Positions 17,254 through 26,516 of a DNA stretch of 64,000 nucleotides are shown here, piece after piece. Both the position numbers and the translations under genes were made by a program. The stretch comes from Bacillota bacterium (GTDB lineage Bacteria; Bacillota; Ch66). The stretch lies in contig JABLXP010000003.1 in the NCBI GenBank assembly GCA_013178045.1, positions 49,101 to 113,100 on the forward strand, read 5' to 3'. How positions within the stretch are numbered: position 1 is the stretch's first letter; every line of letters begins with the position of its first letter. The notes under the pieces are model-generated. The model ran no database searches and was not told the DNA's origin. It was given only the letters and a program-made list of their open reading frames with translations.

Positions 17254-17979
17254 TTAATAATAATAAATGGTCAGCAAAAAGATTAAAACCACGCCAATGG
17301 TAAATCCCAGTACAGCCAGTGGGAAATGCCGCTGCCTGGCCTCGGGCCATAACTCGACTTTGACCAAATACGACATCGCCCCCGCTGCTAGTGCCAACAG
17401 AAAAGCAAGGAACTCCGGCACGAAACTGGCTAGCCCCATACCGATGGTAGTACCAATTGGTGTCATCAGGCTTAGTAACAAAGTAATTGCCAAAATGCGC
17501 GGTGCAGATAAGCCCCCCATCCACAGCGGAGCAGCCGTAGCCATCCCTTCAGGGACATTATGCAACCCAATCCCCACAGCGATCGCCAGCCCCAGGCGTT
17601 CGGTGGCAGCATAACCAACAGCTATCGCGATCCCTTCCGGCAGATCGTGGATGGCGATACCGATGGCAATTAGGTACCCGATCTTAATCATGGATACCCG
17701 ACTGGGCGTGACCGTTGCCATAGTCAAAGTAATCACCTGATCCAGACACCAGATCAGCATTACCCCACACCCAAATCCAAGCAGGGTTTCACACCAACCC
17801 CCATTAAAAAAAGCCGAGGGCAACAGATCAAAGCCAACTACCGCCAGCATCACCCCGGCCGCCAGACCGAGAAATGCCGCGATTGTCCGGTCGCCTGGGC
17901 GCCCAAACAGAACGACAATTAAGGCCCCCAGCGTGGTCGCCAACCCGGCGAGAACTCCGTAACTTAGAATCTCAAACAT
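17254..17979 (-). CDS. ZIP-family divalent metal transporter
   Basis: Membrane permease for zinc or a related divalent cation. The 241-aa product has about eight hydrophobic helices and the two ZIP metal-site motifs HDLPEGIAIAVGYA and HNVPEGMATAAPLW in the helices usually called IV and V. The ATG at 17979 has AAGGGG 9 nt upstream; alternatives further up lack a site. It lies 88 nt after the aminotransferase-reductase fusion on the same strand and may be in its transcript. The stop is followed by short ATTAAGATAT-type tandem repeats (17230-17266). Confidence 0.88.
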   Translation of the reverse strand: MFEILSYGVLAGLATTLGALIVVLFGRPGDRTIAAFLGLAAGVMLAVVGFDLLPSAFFNGGWCETLLGFGCGVMLIWCLDQVITLTMATVTPSRVSMIKIGYLIAIGIAIHDLPEGIAIAVGYAATERLGLAIAVGIGLHNVPEGMATAAPLWMGGLSAPRILAITLLLSLMTPIGTTIGMGLASFVPEFLAFLLALAAGAMSYLVKVELWPEARQRHFPLAVLGFTIGVVLIFLLTIYYY

Positions 17980-18051
17980 CAGCGCCATCCCCTTATCATT
18001 GGAAAAGCCCATATTTAAATGTATTGGGGATAGCGCTGGAATATTACGGCT

Positions 18052-18084
18052 ATATCTTGTTACTCTTCTATATCTTGTTACTCC
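18052..18084. repeat. tandem duplication at the 3' end of the fusion gene
   Basis: A 16-nt unit, GAGTAACAAGATATAG on the minus strand, appears twice in a row. It covers the last four codons and stop of the fusion gene and then repeats once after it, which points to a recent slippage duplication. Confidence 0.7.
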
Positions 18085-20794
18085 TCAAGTGTTCATTCAT
18101 CCTCCGCTGCTTCGACTTTTCTCTAACGCGGGCAAAATCAGCCTCTGTGACCTCACCCAATTGGGTCCGCAGCTCAGCAACCCGAAAACCGTGTTTATTG
18201 GCCAAGACCCGTAGGTATTCCACGTGTTCTAACGGAATGCGGTGACCAACGCTAAAGTCTCGTTTTTCTCCTTCCATACACAACATGATGGTCTCGGAAA
18301 GGCAGGCCAAGGTTAAGCCATTCCGGTAACCCAGATTCTGGCCGAAGGCTACGGGCTCAGGGAGTTCGACTAAACCTCCCTCCAGGATCAAGACGTCATC
18401 TCGTTCCTGGCTCACCTGTTTGGAAACATCAGGGGGCCGGGCAACATCACAGACCACCGCACCTGATTTTAAATAAGGGGGGTTGATTAGAGTTTGAGTG
18501 GCATTAGTTGCCGTAATAACGATATCAGCATTGCTGAGGCCCACTTCCAGGTCCACCGTAACGACCAGCGGCAAATTATCCCCCAACACCCGGGCGACCC
18601 GGGTCCACAGTTTTAATAGGGTACCGTCCTCGGTCCTCTCTTGCGCCGCCATGGCTTTCACAACCTCATCCGCCAGGGCTGTGGACATTTCATCCGAACG
18701 GGATTTTAACCTGTTTAATGTGAGGAACAACCATTTCGGCAGTCCAATCAACTCCTCCTGCCCTGAAAGCAGCGCCTTATTCCAGCAGTGTCTAATGATC
18801 TGTTCAGCCAACCTTTCCAACCGACGCGTACTGCTGACCCGCTTATTCTGATTACCAATAAGATTCAACCTGGCCACCTTTTCTGCCAGAAGCAAGGCCG
18901 CCACCTGACCAATGGAACCGGTTGCTCCAACAACTGCGGCTTCAGCATTGGCTAAATCAATTTCCAGTTTTCTCGCCCCCAGCAGGGCAGCCTCTACAGC
19001 AGTAACAATGGTGAAGCTGTTCCCGGAAGTAATCGCCACGCCCCGATTTAATACATCCAGTCCACCCCGGGTTACCACCGAGGTATAGGCTCCCAGACCA
19101 ACTACCTCTGCGCCTAGCTTTCGTCCCAGATCAACCGCTTCTTTGATCACTTCCACAACTTCTTCCCGCGGACGGTTCATCATCTGGTGGGCCCCATATG
19201 GCACACCGATTAACCACCCCTCCACCAGTTTTCCAGTATTAGAGCGGAGCGCGGGCATATGACAGACTACGCCCGGTTTTGGGTATTCGGCTTCCCAAGC
19301 CATTAGCGCTTCCAGTTCATGTTCCGTAAACTGCTGGAAAGCGGGCGTGTTCTTCACCAGGTCTTCCGTACCCGGGTAATGAATTAGAAATGCGAACTTC
19401 CCTGTCGGGACTTCTGTCGATTCAACCTGGGAAGCAACAATCGGACGGGTAAGATGCCGATAATCTTTAAGGTTCTCTGGTCGGCGCTTATCCCCAAGGA
19501 CATATCGATATAACCAGGCGTAATCGCCGTGTTCCAGAATCGCACAGATTTCGTCCAACGCCTCGACCACCCGGTCAATCTCAGCATACTCAATCGTCAG
19601 GGCTGGCTCCAATCTCACGGTCATAGGATTGTTCAGGAAAGGAGCACACCTGATCCCGAAAACATTCAGCAGCATCCCGGCCAACAGGGCAGAAAACCCA
19701 CCCTGGTCGCACATAAAACTCAGGTCATAAGAACGCGAACCATCAATTTTATAAAACTCTAACCCAACCAGGAGCCCTTCACCCCGGACCTCTTTGATTA
19801 CTCCTGGCCACCGCTTCTGCAGTTCGCCCAGTTTTTGTTTCAGGTATTCACCCCGCAGAGCCACCTGACAGACAAGCTGTCGATTATTACGCAGGAGCAT
19901 TTCCAGGGCCCTGATGGCGACAGCACAGGTAAAGTTGTTGTTGGCAAATGTTGAACTGTGTTTAGAGCCAAACTCTTCATTCCAGACCGCCGGCGTGCTG
20001 AGACAGGCCCCGATCGGCACCAGGCCGCCTCCCAGGGCTTTAGAAAGGAGCATAATATCAGGCTGGACCTTTTCCTTTTCTGCGGCAAAAAGATACCCTG
20101 TCCGGCCCAGGCCAGTCTGGATTTCGTCAAGGATCAGCAAGACGCCGTGACGGTGACAGATCTCCTCCGCACCTTTCAGGTATCCTGGTGCTGGCACCAC
20201 TACGCCGCCTTCACCTTGGACTGGTTCGATGATGAAAGCGGCGATTTCCTCCTGGCGCTTTTTTAAGGTGTCTTCCAGGGCTTGCAGGTCATTATACGGT
20301 ATGTAGGCAAATCCAGGGGCAGGAGCATAAAACGGTTTTTGGTAAACCTCTCGGCCAGTGGCTGATAGGGCCCCCAGGGTTTTACCGTGAAAGCTTTTGT
20401 ATGTTGAAAGGATCACGGGGCGCCTGGTAGCGGAACGCGCCAATTTAATCGCTGCTTCTACCGCTTCGGCGCCGCTCTGGCTCAAGGTACAATAGGTTAA
20501 TTCACCTGGGGCAACAGTCGCCAGCATATTCGCCAGCTTTACCGCCCACGGTGGTACTGACGGCTGCACCAGGCTGGGACCCTGAGCTTCGGCAAACTCC
20601 TGAACCGCCGCCCAAATCTCCGGGTGATTATATCCAAACGGCACAGCCCCATACTGAGCGATAAAATCCAGATACGACCTCCCCTCACGGTCGTAGAGGT
20701 AGTGTCCCTGACCGCGGACGTATTCTTTGTCCAATTTAAACGACTGCAGGATTTTAAATAGGGTTGGATTTAATATGTCGCGTGAACCGTCCAA
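18068..20794 (-). CDS. fusion: class III aminotransferase + acyl-thioester reductase-like dehydrogenase
   Basis: This 908-aa protein has two enzymatic halves. Residues about 10-430 form a class III PLP aminotransferase of the ornithine/acetylornithine type, with LDEIQTGLGRTG (222-233) and the PLP lysine K252 in LLSKALGGG. Residues about 465-880 resemble the long-chain acyl-ACP/acyl-CoA reductase (AAR) and shikimate-dehydrogenase fold: AEVVGLGAYTSVVTRGG, a SGNSFT block near 590, a Rossmann motif VVGATGSIGQ (621-630) and DIVITATNAT near 780. A reductase making an aldehyde and a transaminase making an amine would together convert an activated acid to a primary amine. That activity is inferred. 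It starts at TTG after AAGGAGGG. Three TGTGCACA/TGTGTACA-type sites lie between a TATAAT box and the start. Confidence 0.82.
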   Translation of the reverse strand: MDGSRDILNPTLFKILQSFKLDKEYVRGQGHYLYDREGRSYLDFIAQYGAVPFGYNHPEIWAAVQEFAEAQGPSLVQPSVPPWAVKLANMLATVAPGELTYCTLSQSGAEAVEAAIKLARSATRRPVILSTYKSFHGKTLGALSATGREVYQKPFYAPAPGFAYIPYNDLQALEDTLKKRQEEIAAFIIEPVQGEGGVVVPAPGYLKGAEEICHRHGVLLILDEIQTGLGRTGYLFAAEKEKVQPDIMLLSKALGGGLVPIGACLSTPAVWNEEFGSKHSSTFANNNFTCAVAIRALEMLLRNNRQLVCQVALRGEYLKQKLGELQKRWPGVIKEVRGEGLLVGLEFYKIDGSRSYDLSFMCDQGGFSALLAGMLLNVFGIRCAPFLNNPMTVRLEPALTIEYAEIDRVVEALDEICAILEHGDYAWLYRYVLGDKRRPENLKDYRHLTRPIVASQVESTEVPTGKFAFLIHYPGTEDLVKNTPAFQQFTEHELEALMAWEAEYPKPGVVCHMPALRSNTGKLVEGWLIGVPYGAHQMMNRPREEVVEVIKEAVDLGRKLGAEVVGLGAYTSVVTRGGLDVLNRGVAITSGNSFTIVTAVEAALLGARKLEIDLANAEAAVVGATGSIGQVAALLLAEKVARLNLIGNQNKRVSSTRRLERLAEQIIRHCWNKALLSGQEELIGLPKWLFLTLNRLKSRSDEMSTALADEVVKAMAAQERTEDGTLLKLWTRVARVLGDNLPLVVTVDLEVGLSNADIVITATNATQTLINPPYLKSGAVVCDVARPPDVSKQVSQERDDVLILEGGLVELPEPVAFGQNLGYRNGLTLACLSETIMLCMEGEKRDFSVGHRIPLEHVEYLRVLANKHGFRVAELRTQLGEVTEADFARVREKSKQRRMNEHLRSNKI

Positions 20795-20832
20795 TTGTTT
20801 TCCCTCCTTGATGTCGTGTAACTAATCCGGTC

Positions 20833-20865
20833 ATGTGTACATTTGTGCACATACTTGTGCACAAA
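20833..20865. promoter_or_regulatory. triple palindromic operator ahead of the fusion gene
   Basis: ATGTGTACAT, TTTGTGCACAT and TTGTGCACAA follow each other at near-helical spacing between a TATAAT box (near 20880) and the ribosome site of the fusion gene. This position suits a repressor binding site. The cognate regulator is not in the window as far as I can tell. Confidence 0.5.
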
Positions 20866-21032
20866 TTCTGATGTTATGATTATATAACATTCAGGAAGGA
20901 ATATTCCAGGGATAATTTTCCATAAATAAAAAATGGCCCATTGGAGATTTTTGGTCCCATATGAATTTAACTGACATATTTGGCTCATTGCTGCATAAAC
21001 CTGTATTGAAGTGATATTGGGAGGTGTCTGAT

Positions 21033-21401
21033 TTGCTCCGTATATTTAGCCCGGTCATAAACGGATTCATGAAAGGAATCATGCTGGCAATTGTCCTAAG
21101 TCTAATCAGTGCTCTCACCCTCCATTTTACCTCGCTTTCCGAATCAACTTTACCCGGCCTCGCTTTAGCCATCTTGCTCTTTAGTGTTTTTATGGGCGGA
21201 TGGTGGGCTGCACGCCAGGCCGGCTCACACGGATTGCTCAATGGGACCAAGGTTGCCTTTCTCTTTATCGTCTTATCCCTGATCATCACCATCGTTTTTC
21301 TACCTGGCCACTTTACCTGGTTGGGCTGTCTGTTTAAACTGTTGCCAGTTCTTTTGGTTGGCGCAGCAGGAGGAATGCTCGGAGTCGCCACAAGGAACTA
21401 A
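21033..21401 (+). CDS. small integral membrane protein (TIGR04086-like)
   Basis: This 122-aa protein has four hydrophobic helices and short loops, resembling the TIGR04086 family of uncharacterised Firmicutes membrane proteins. The TTG at 21033 has GGGAGG 8 nt upstream; a GTG at 21024 overlaps that ribosome site. It is transcribed away from the fusion gene and is followed by a terminator. No catalytic motif is seen and the function is unknown. Confidence 0.65.
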   Translation: MLRIFSPVINGFMKGIMLAIVLSLISALTLHFTSLSESTLPGLALAILLFSVFMGGWWAARQAGSHGLLNGTKVAFLFIVLSLIITIVFLPGHFTWLGCLFKLLPVLLVGAAGGMLGVATRN

Positions 21402-21421
21402 CCAAAGCAGGTAAAAAGTTT

Positions 21422-21468
21422 GCACCTGAACGAGATGAATGTTAAAATCTTCTCAGGTGCTTTTATTT
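21422..21468 (+). terminator. terminator after the small membrane protein
   Basis: GCACCTGA pairs with TCAGGTGC across a loop of about 23 nt and is followed by TTTTATTT on the plus strand. Confidence 0.6.
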
Positions 21469-21499
21469 GTCGACAAACTCCAGTTGAGGAGTGACCTCT

Positions 21500-22343
21500 T
21501 TGAGCCCGCTGCGCAAGTTAATCCTGGGGCTATTTTCCGTCCTCTCCATTGTCTTGATCGGGATCGTGGGTCTGATGATTCTGGAGGACCTTACTTTTCT
21601 CCAGGCAGTCTACTTGACCGTGGTCACCCTTACCACTACCGGTTTTGGGGATGTTGTCGTACATACCCCGAGAGGAATGATTTTTATCATTTTTCTCTTA
21701 ATAACCGGTGTTACCTTGATCGCTTATACTTCAGGGATATTCGTCAGTATAATCCTGGAGGGTCAACTAGCATCCTTTATAGGGAGACGGAACATGAGCA
21801 ACGAGATTTCCCGACTGAACAACCACATCATTGTGTGCGGAGCCGGGCGAGTTGGCCGCCACGTGGTCGACGCATTGCGCCGGGAAGGAGAATCATTCGT
21901 CGACCAGCAAGGGGCTTAATCCCCGGCTCACAGTCGTTGCGCGCGTCGAGCGTTTGGAGTCACAGCAAAAACTGCAACGGGCCGGAGCCGATAAAGTCAT
22001 TTCCCCTGCCTTGTACGGCGGATATCGGATGGCTAGCGCCATGCTCAAACCGGCTAGTGTTAAGTTTGTGGAAACCCTCATGCAAAACAGGCACATGGAC
22101 ATCGAGCTGGAAGAGATCGTCCTGGCACCAACATCTCCACTGGTGGGACAAAGTCTTCGCCAAACGCAAATTCGAACAGAAGCGGGAATCACAGTCGTGG
22201 CAATAATTAGAGGAGACGACGTGATCATCAACCCGGGGGCTGATGAAGTCTTGCAGGCCGGCGACCAAATGATCGTCCTCGGCCAACGCAGTTCTCTGCC
22301 CCGCCTGGAAGAACTGGCAGGAAACCGTCGTGCTGTGACTTAG
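21500..22343 (+). pseudogene. K+ channel (TrkA/RCK type) with internal deletion and frameshift
   Basis: The first part (TTG at 21500 after GAGGAG) encodes two transmembrane helices, a pore with the filter TTTGFGD, and the start of an RCK domain (IIVCGAGRVGRHVVDALRRE). Reading then runs into a stop at 21919. From about 21898 another frame continues KGLNPRLTVVARVERLE and a complete RCK-C domain ending at 22343. The middle of the Rossmann-like RCK-N domain, roughly 50-60 residues, is missing, and the join shifts the frame. GTCGAC occurs at the junction and again about 30 bases earlier. The gene is therefore probably non-functional, unless the join is an assembly error. Confidence 0.8.
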
Positions 22344-22740
22344 TCCTCTAAATAAGCATAAAATTCCATTGATAAACAACAAAGTATACGGCGCATCGGC
22401 GCATAACAAACTGAGGTGGATGTCTCACACAAAATCGCCCTGCGGCCATGTGGACACCCACCTCTGAAAAACACAGCTTTAACAATCCTGCCTTTCTACC
22501 TATTTGATAAACCTGGACAAAAAATTTTTTATAAACCCCGGCAGACGGATAAAGTAGACCCGCAAGCTTCTCACCCCTTTTTGATTACCTCTTCTAATAA
22601 TATATTAGTGAAACTTCCAAAAGGTGAACGCTTGAATAACATATTTAAGCAAACCGCATCCGTTATTCCTCCAGATCGACTTCGCTGATGCGATCCCTTA
22701 TCTATAGTATATGCCGGCTTGGACAGCCTTAGACTACATA
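22344..22740. other. intergenic region without a supported gene
   Basis: This is AT-rich sequence between the broken channel gene and the pssA terminator. A 13-nt imperfect inverted repeat (GAGGTGGATGTC / GGACACCCACCTC) spans 22411-22465 without a T-run. The open frames here lack coding character. Confidence 0.5.
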
Positions 22741-22769
22741 AAAAATTTAAGCACCCCCAATGGAGTGCC
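22741..22769 (-). terminator. terminator of pssA
   Basis: GCACTCC-ATTG-GGGGTGC with one wobble pair is followed by TTAAATTTTTT on the minus strand, 38 bases after the pssA stop. Confidence 0.7.
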
Positions 22770-22806
22770 CCCAATATTCTCTGTATTTTAAATTAAAACA
22801 CCCTCT

Positions 22807-23322
22807 TTAATACTTCGGGACCTTGATTTTACTGACCATTAGACCGGCCATCGAGATCATGACCACCGCCACGAACCAAAACGGTAGCCACGGTAGTCGC
22901 TGACTCATCAAAATGACTGCCGCCATTAAACTACCGGCGAAAGTAATTGGCACACCGACAAAATGGGTAGTAATGTTCAGGACATTGAAACGAGCCAAAC
23001 GAACCGCCCCACACAGAGCAAACAGGATCGCGATCATCAGGCCGACCACCCCTAAATCCTGCTGCAGGGCCGCCGCGTAAGCCAGAATTGCCGGGGCTAC
23101 GCCAAAGGAGACTAAGTCTGCCAGGGAATCTAACTCTTTACCAAAGGGTGAACTGACGTCGAGTCGACGCGCGATCTTGCCGTCCATACCGTCCAAGATC
23201 ATTGACACGAGAATCATAATCGCTGCCAGGTGGTACTGTGAATTCATGGTGTAGATTAGAGAAATAAATCCAAGGAGCAAGTTTGTCAGGGTAAACGCAT
23301 TGGGGATAACTTTCGTCCTCAT
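22807..23322 (-). CDS. pssA: CDP-diacylglycerol-serine O-phosphatidyltransferase
   Basis: Membrane enzyme making phosphatidylserine from CDP-diacylglycerol and serine, the first step to phosphatidylethanolamine. The 171-aa protein carries the CDP-alcohol phosphotransferase motif DG-x2-AR-x8-G-x3-D-x3-D (DGMDGKIARR at about 44-53, then GKELDSLAD). It has about five to six transmembrane helices. GGAGGG precedes the ATG. Specificity for serine follows from the subfamily pattern and length; a phosphatidylglycerophosphate synthase is less likely. No phosphatidylserine decarboxylase gene is next to it. Confidence 0.9.
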   Translation of the reverse strand: MRTKVIPNAFTLTNLLLGFISLIYTMNSQYHLAAIMILVSMILDGMDGKIARRLDVSSPFGKELDSLADLVSFGVAPAILAYAAALQQDLGVVGLMIAILFALCGAVRLARFNVLNITTHFVGVPITFAGSLMAAVILMSQRLPWLPFWFVAVVMISMAGLMVSKIKVPKY

Positions 23323-23440
23323 CGCCTGCCCTCCAATCCAATTGATTCCTGCCTAAACGCTTATTTTACCTTGCTCTGAGACTTGTTGATAATATTCTAT
23401 CATTTTTCCAGGATACAATAAAGTAATTTCTTTCAAATGT

Positions 23441-26344
23441 CTATTTTTTTAATTGTGTATAATCAGCAAGCTCGTCAGGGGCAAACCAATCTTTGACTTT
23501 GCGCAGGATAAATGCGCTTTCTCCGCGAATATGCGTCTGGATCGGCAGCGAATTAAGGAAGATCCGCCCATACCTCTTCTCAATCAAGCGCTTGTCCAGG
23601 ATGACCACCGTACCCCGGTCTTTAGCCGAGCGAATTAATCGACCAAAACCCTGTTTTAACCTGATCACTGCCTGTGGCACGGTAAAATGAAGAAAGCCAT
23701 TCCTGGCCTTCTCCGCCAGAACCTCTAAGCGGGCTTCGACCCGTGGGATCGAAGGCGGCCAGAACGGAAGTTTGACAATCACCACACAACTCAGGTTCTC
23801 TCCTTGAATGTCTACTCCCTCCCAGAGACTGCTCGCCCCAAACACCACCGTGCGCGGCACTTGGCGAAGTTCTTCGACCAGTCTTGATTGGTTGCCATCG
23901 ATATTGTGCCCTAATAAGATAATGTTCCGCGCCTCCAGGATGGGCTTGAGCTGACTGTAGACATTTCTTAACATCCGGTGTGAAGTAAACAAAACAATCG
24001 TTCGTCCCTCTGTCAGGGTAAGCAGTTCACTCAAAAAGGGCACCACTGCCTCAGCAAATTCCTCGTCATCCACTTCAGCTGGGTTGGGTAAATCCCGGGG
24101 TATACAGAGCAAGACTTGTTGATCGTAATGAAATGGCGACTCGATTTGACCAGTAATCAGCCGCTCCGACGGTAACAGCGTCAAACCGAGATTATCTAAA
24201 AAGTGGTCAAACTTCTTGTCAACCGTCAAGGTGGCTGAGGTAAATACCGCTGATTTCAAACGGCAAAAAAGATACTGGTTAAGTAAATCACCCACCTCGA
24301 TCGGTGCCGATCGCAGCCAGCAGTTCGTCCAATCCTCTTTTTCTTCTAGTTCTACCCAGTTAACAACTCCGCAGTCTTCGCCGGTGACAATGGAGACAAG
24401 ACTCTGGCGGTACTCGTCCAGGAAGGTCAACTGTCCCTGAATATCCCAGATCTCGCCAACCAATGAATCGCCAGCCCCGGGCAACCCCTCCAGGAACCGA
24501 CGCAACTGCCGCAGAGCGTCAACCAGGGAAGCGATCTGAAAATCAAGATTGTTAAGCATGCCCAGCCACGCCTGATACCAATCAGTCTTTCGCTCCGTCG
24601 GCCGGATCCGCCAGGTCAGGTAATTGCTCATTTCATCATGCTCCAGCCGCTCGCGCGCTATCCCGGCGAGCAGGTTAAAGAATTCCTGAGCAGCTGTCCG
24701 TACCGAACTAACAACCGTGATGGCCCGGTCAATCAATTTATCCAGTGTCGCCCGATCACTACGGTCCAAAGTAACTGGCAGACGACTAAGCCGTTGGCGC
24801 ACATTGTGGAGCCAGCCGGGGTTGCCCACACGCTCGCTGCGGCTCAGACTGCTACAGAAATTTATGAGTTCACTAAAACCGACGCTCACCCCCAGGTTTT
24901 CCGTGGCTGCCTCTTCCAGGTGGTGGGCCTCATCAACAATCAGGTATTCATATGCTGGCAGAACCTGACTGTCAGCTTTGAGGTCTGTCAGCAGCAACGA
25001 ATGGTTGACGACCAGAATATCTGCTTGATCCGCCTGCCGGCGGGCACGCATCACGAAGCAGTAGTGTTTAAACCAAGGGCACTTGCTACCCAGACAGGCA
25101 TCTTTTTCGGCCGCGATCAGCTGCCAGGTATCAAGTTCGTCCTGACTGAGCAATAATTCAGCACGATCACCTGTCCTGGTCTGGGCCAACCAACTCATCA
25201 ACCGGAGAACGTTTTTCCTTTCCTCAGGTGAACTACCCAACAGGTTTTCTTCCAATTCAAACCAACGCCGGAGGCAAACGTAATTGCTCCGGCCTTTGAC
25301 CATCGCCGCGCTGAATTTTATAGGAAGAACAGATTGCAGAAACGGCAAATCTTTGGCCCAGAGCTGTTCCTGTAAGGTAATCGTGTGGGTCGAAACCACA
25401 ACCTTTGTTCGCGCTAACGTCGCCTGGTAAATCGCCGGCAGCAGGTAAGCCAGCGATTTGCCAGTTCCTGTCCCAGCTTCAATGACCAAAAACTTTTCTT
25501 CATTAAAGGCAGCGACAATCTGCCGCAGCATGCGCACCTGTTCCGGCCTGAATTCATAATTCGGGCGTTGACTCAACAGACCATTTGGTTCCAGGAGTTT
25601 GGCCAGTTGGTCAGGGTCAAGTGGTTCAGCCGGGTCTGCCTCCACCCGGGCCCGTGCTTCCCGCCGCTCAAACAGTCCCACTTCCTCTGACCGGACGGAT
25701 AAAAAAACCTGCTTGTGCTGCCACCGCCCGACCATGAAATTTCGTCGACGTTCAGCCTCCAGTTCGACCAACAAACGGCTCAGCGTCCAGGGGCAATCCT
25801 GGCCCAGGCGAGTAATTTTCTGCAGCAAACCGTATTCCCATGCCTGCAGGGCTCTCATCCCGGCCAGAAACACCTCGCCAGCCATTTCGGCATCTACCAG
25901 AGCCCGGTGTGAAGCCGCAATGCACAGCCCCAGGTGTCCCGCCAGTGTCTGCAGCTTATAGTTTCGTAAAGCTGGCCACACTAAGCGGGCCAGTTCAAGG
26001 GTATCAATAGTAGGGTTTGGCAGGGGATATCCCAAATGCTTTGTCAAGAAACTCAGGTCGAAAGAAACCTGGTGGCCAATAATCACTGCCTCACCAATGA
26101 AATCCAATAAGTCAGGGATAACCTCAGCGAAGCTGGGAGCATCAGCAACCAGAAGGTTAGTGATACCAGTCAGGCGGGTAATATGTGCAGGGATCTGTCG
26201 ACTCGGTTTAACCAGGGTGGAAAACCGCTCAGTCAGCCGACCTTCTTCCAGCCGGACCGCCCCTATCTCGATAATCTCATCATATTGAGGAAATACACCC
26301 GTAGTTTCCAGGTCCAAGCAGCAAAAAAGTTTCCCACCCAGCAT
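23441..26344 (-). CDS. dinG: DinG-type helicase with N-terminal DEDDh exonuclease
   Basis: This 967-aa protein resembles Gram-positive DinG proteins that fuse a DnaQ-like 3'-5' exonuclease to an XPD-like helicase. The exonuclease motifs are CLDLETTG (9-16), HQVSFDLSFL and HRALVDAEM. The helicase has Walker A EAGTGTGKS, cysteines in the usual iron-sulfur region (VCLRRW, CLGSKCPW, HYCFV), the DEAH box VDEAHHLEEA, and a C-terminal QGFGRLIRS motif VI. In Staphylococcus the equivalent protein lacks helicase activity; the full cysteine set suggests it may be retained here. The ATG is preceded by GAGGGGGG. It is monocistronic. Confidence 0.92.
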   Translation of the reverse strand: MLGGKLFCCLDLETTGVFPQYDEIIEIGAVRLEEGRLTERFSTLVKPSRQIPAHITRLTGITNLLVADAPSFAEVIPDLLDFIGEAVIIGHQVSFDLSFLTKHLGYPLPNPTIDTLELARLVWPALRNYKLQTLAGHLGLCIAASHRALVDAEMAGEVFLAGMRALQAWEYGLLQKITRLGQDCPWTLSRLLVELEAERRRNFMVGRWQHKQVFLSVRSEEVGLFERREARARVEADPAEPLDPDQLAKLLEPNGLLSQRPNYEFRPEQVRMLRQIVAAFNEEKFLVIEAGTGTGKSLAYLLPAIYQATLARTKVVVSTHTITLQEQLWAKDLPFLQSVLPIKFSAAMVKGRSNYVCLRRWFELEENLLGSSPEERKNVLRLMSWLAQTRTGDRAELLLSQDELDTWQLIAAEKDACLGSKCPWFKHYCFVMRARRQADQADILVVNHSLLLTDLKADSQVLPAYEYLIVDEAHHLEEAATENLGVSVGFSELINFCSSLSRSERVGNPGWLHNVRQRLSRLPVTLDRSDRATLDKLIDRAITVVSSVRTAAQEFFNLLAGIARERLEHDEMSNYLTWRIRPTERKTDWYQAWLGMLNNLDFQIASLVDALRQLRRFLEGLPGAGDSLVGEIWDIQGQLTFLDEYRQSLVSIVTGEDCGVVNWVELEEKEDWTNCWLRSAPIEVGDLLNQYLFCRLKSAVFTSATLTVDKKFDHFLDNLGLTLLPSERLITGQIESPFHYDQQVLLCIPRDLPNPAEVDDEEFAEAVVPFLSELLTLTEGRTIVLFTSHRMLRNVYSQLKPILEARNIILLGHNIDGNQSRLVEELRQVPRTVVFGASSLWEGVDIQGENLSCVVIVKLPFWPPSIPRVEARLEVLAEKARNGFLHFTVPQAVIRLKQGFGRLIRSAKDRGTVVILDKRLIEKRYGRIFLNSLPIQTHIRGESAFILRKVKDWFAPDELADYTQLKK

Positions 26345-26459
26345 TTTATCCCCCCTCAGGAGTAACTACCAAAACTATAATAAAAAATATATATTTATTA
26401 TACCTGAAAAGCCCAGAGGCAAGGTACTCTTCCAACACAAGAAAAGTCGACTAAACAAA

Positions 26460-26483
26460 ATATAAAAGCGCCCCGTAGAGCGC
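26460..26483 (-). terminator. terminator after the thioesterase gene
   Basis: GCGCTC-TACG-GGGCGC (UNCG-class tetraloop) is followed by TTTTATATTTTG on the minus strand, 33 bases after the thioesterase stop. Confidence 0.88.
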
Positions 26484-26516
26484 ACAGAACAGTGTACGTC
26501 AAGTTTATTTTCCTGT

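Noticed and set aside
22416..22688. 90-codon plus-strand frame between the K+ channel remnant and pssA
   Set aside because: The ribosome-site-like GAGGTG overlaps the start, the composition is not protein-like and no family resemblance is seen.
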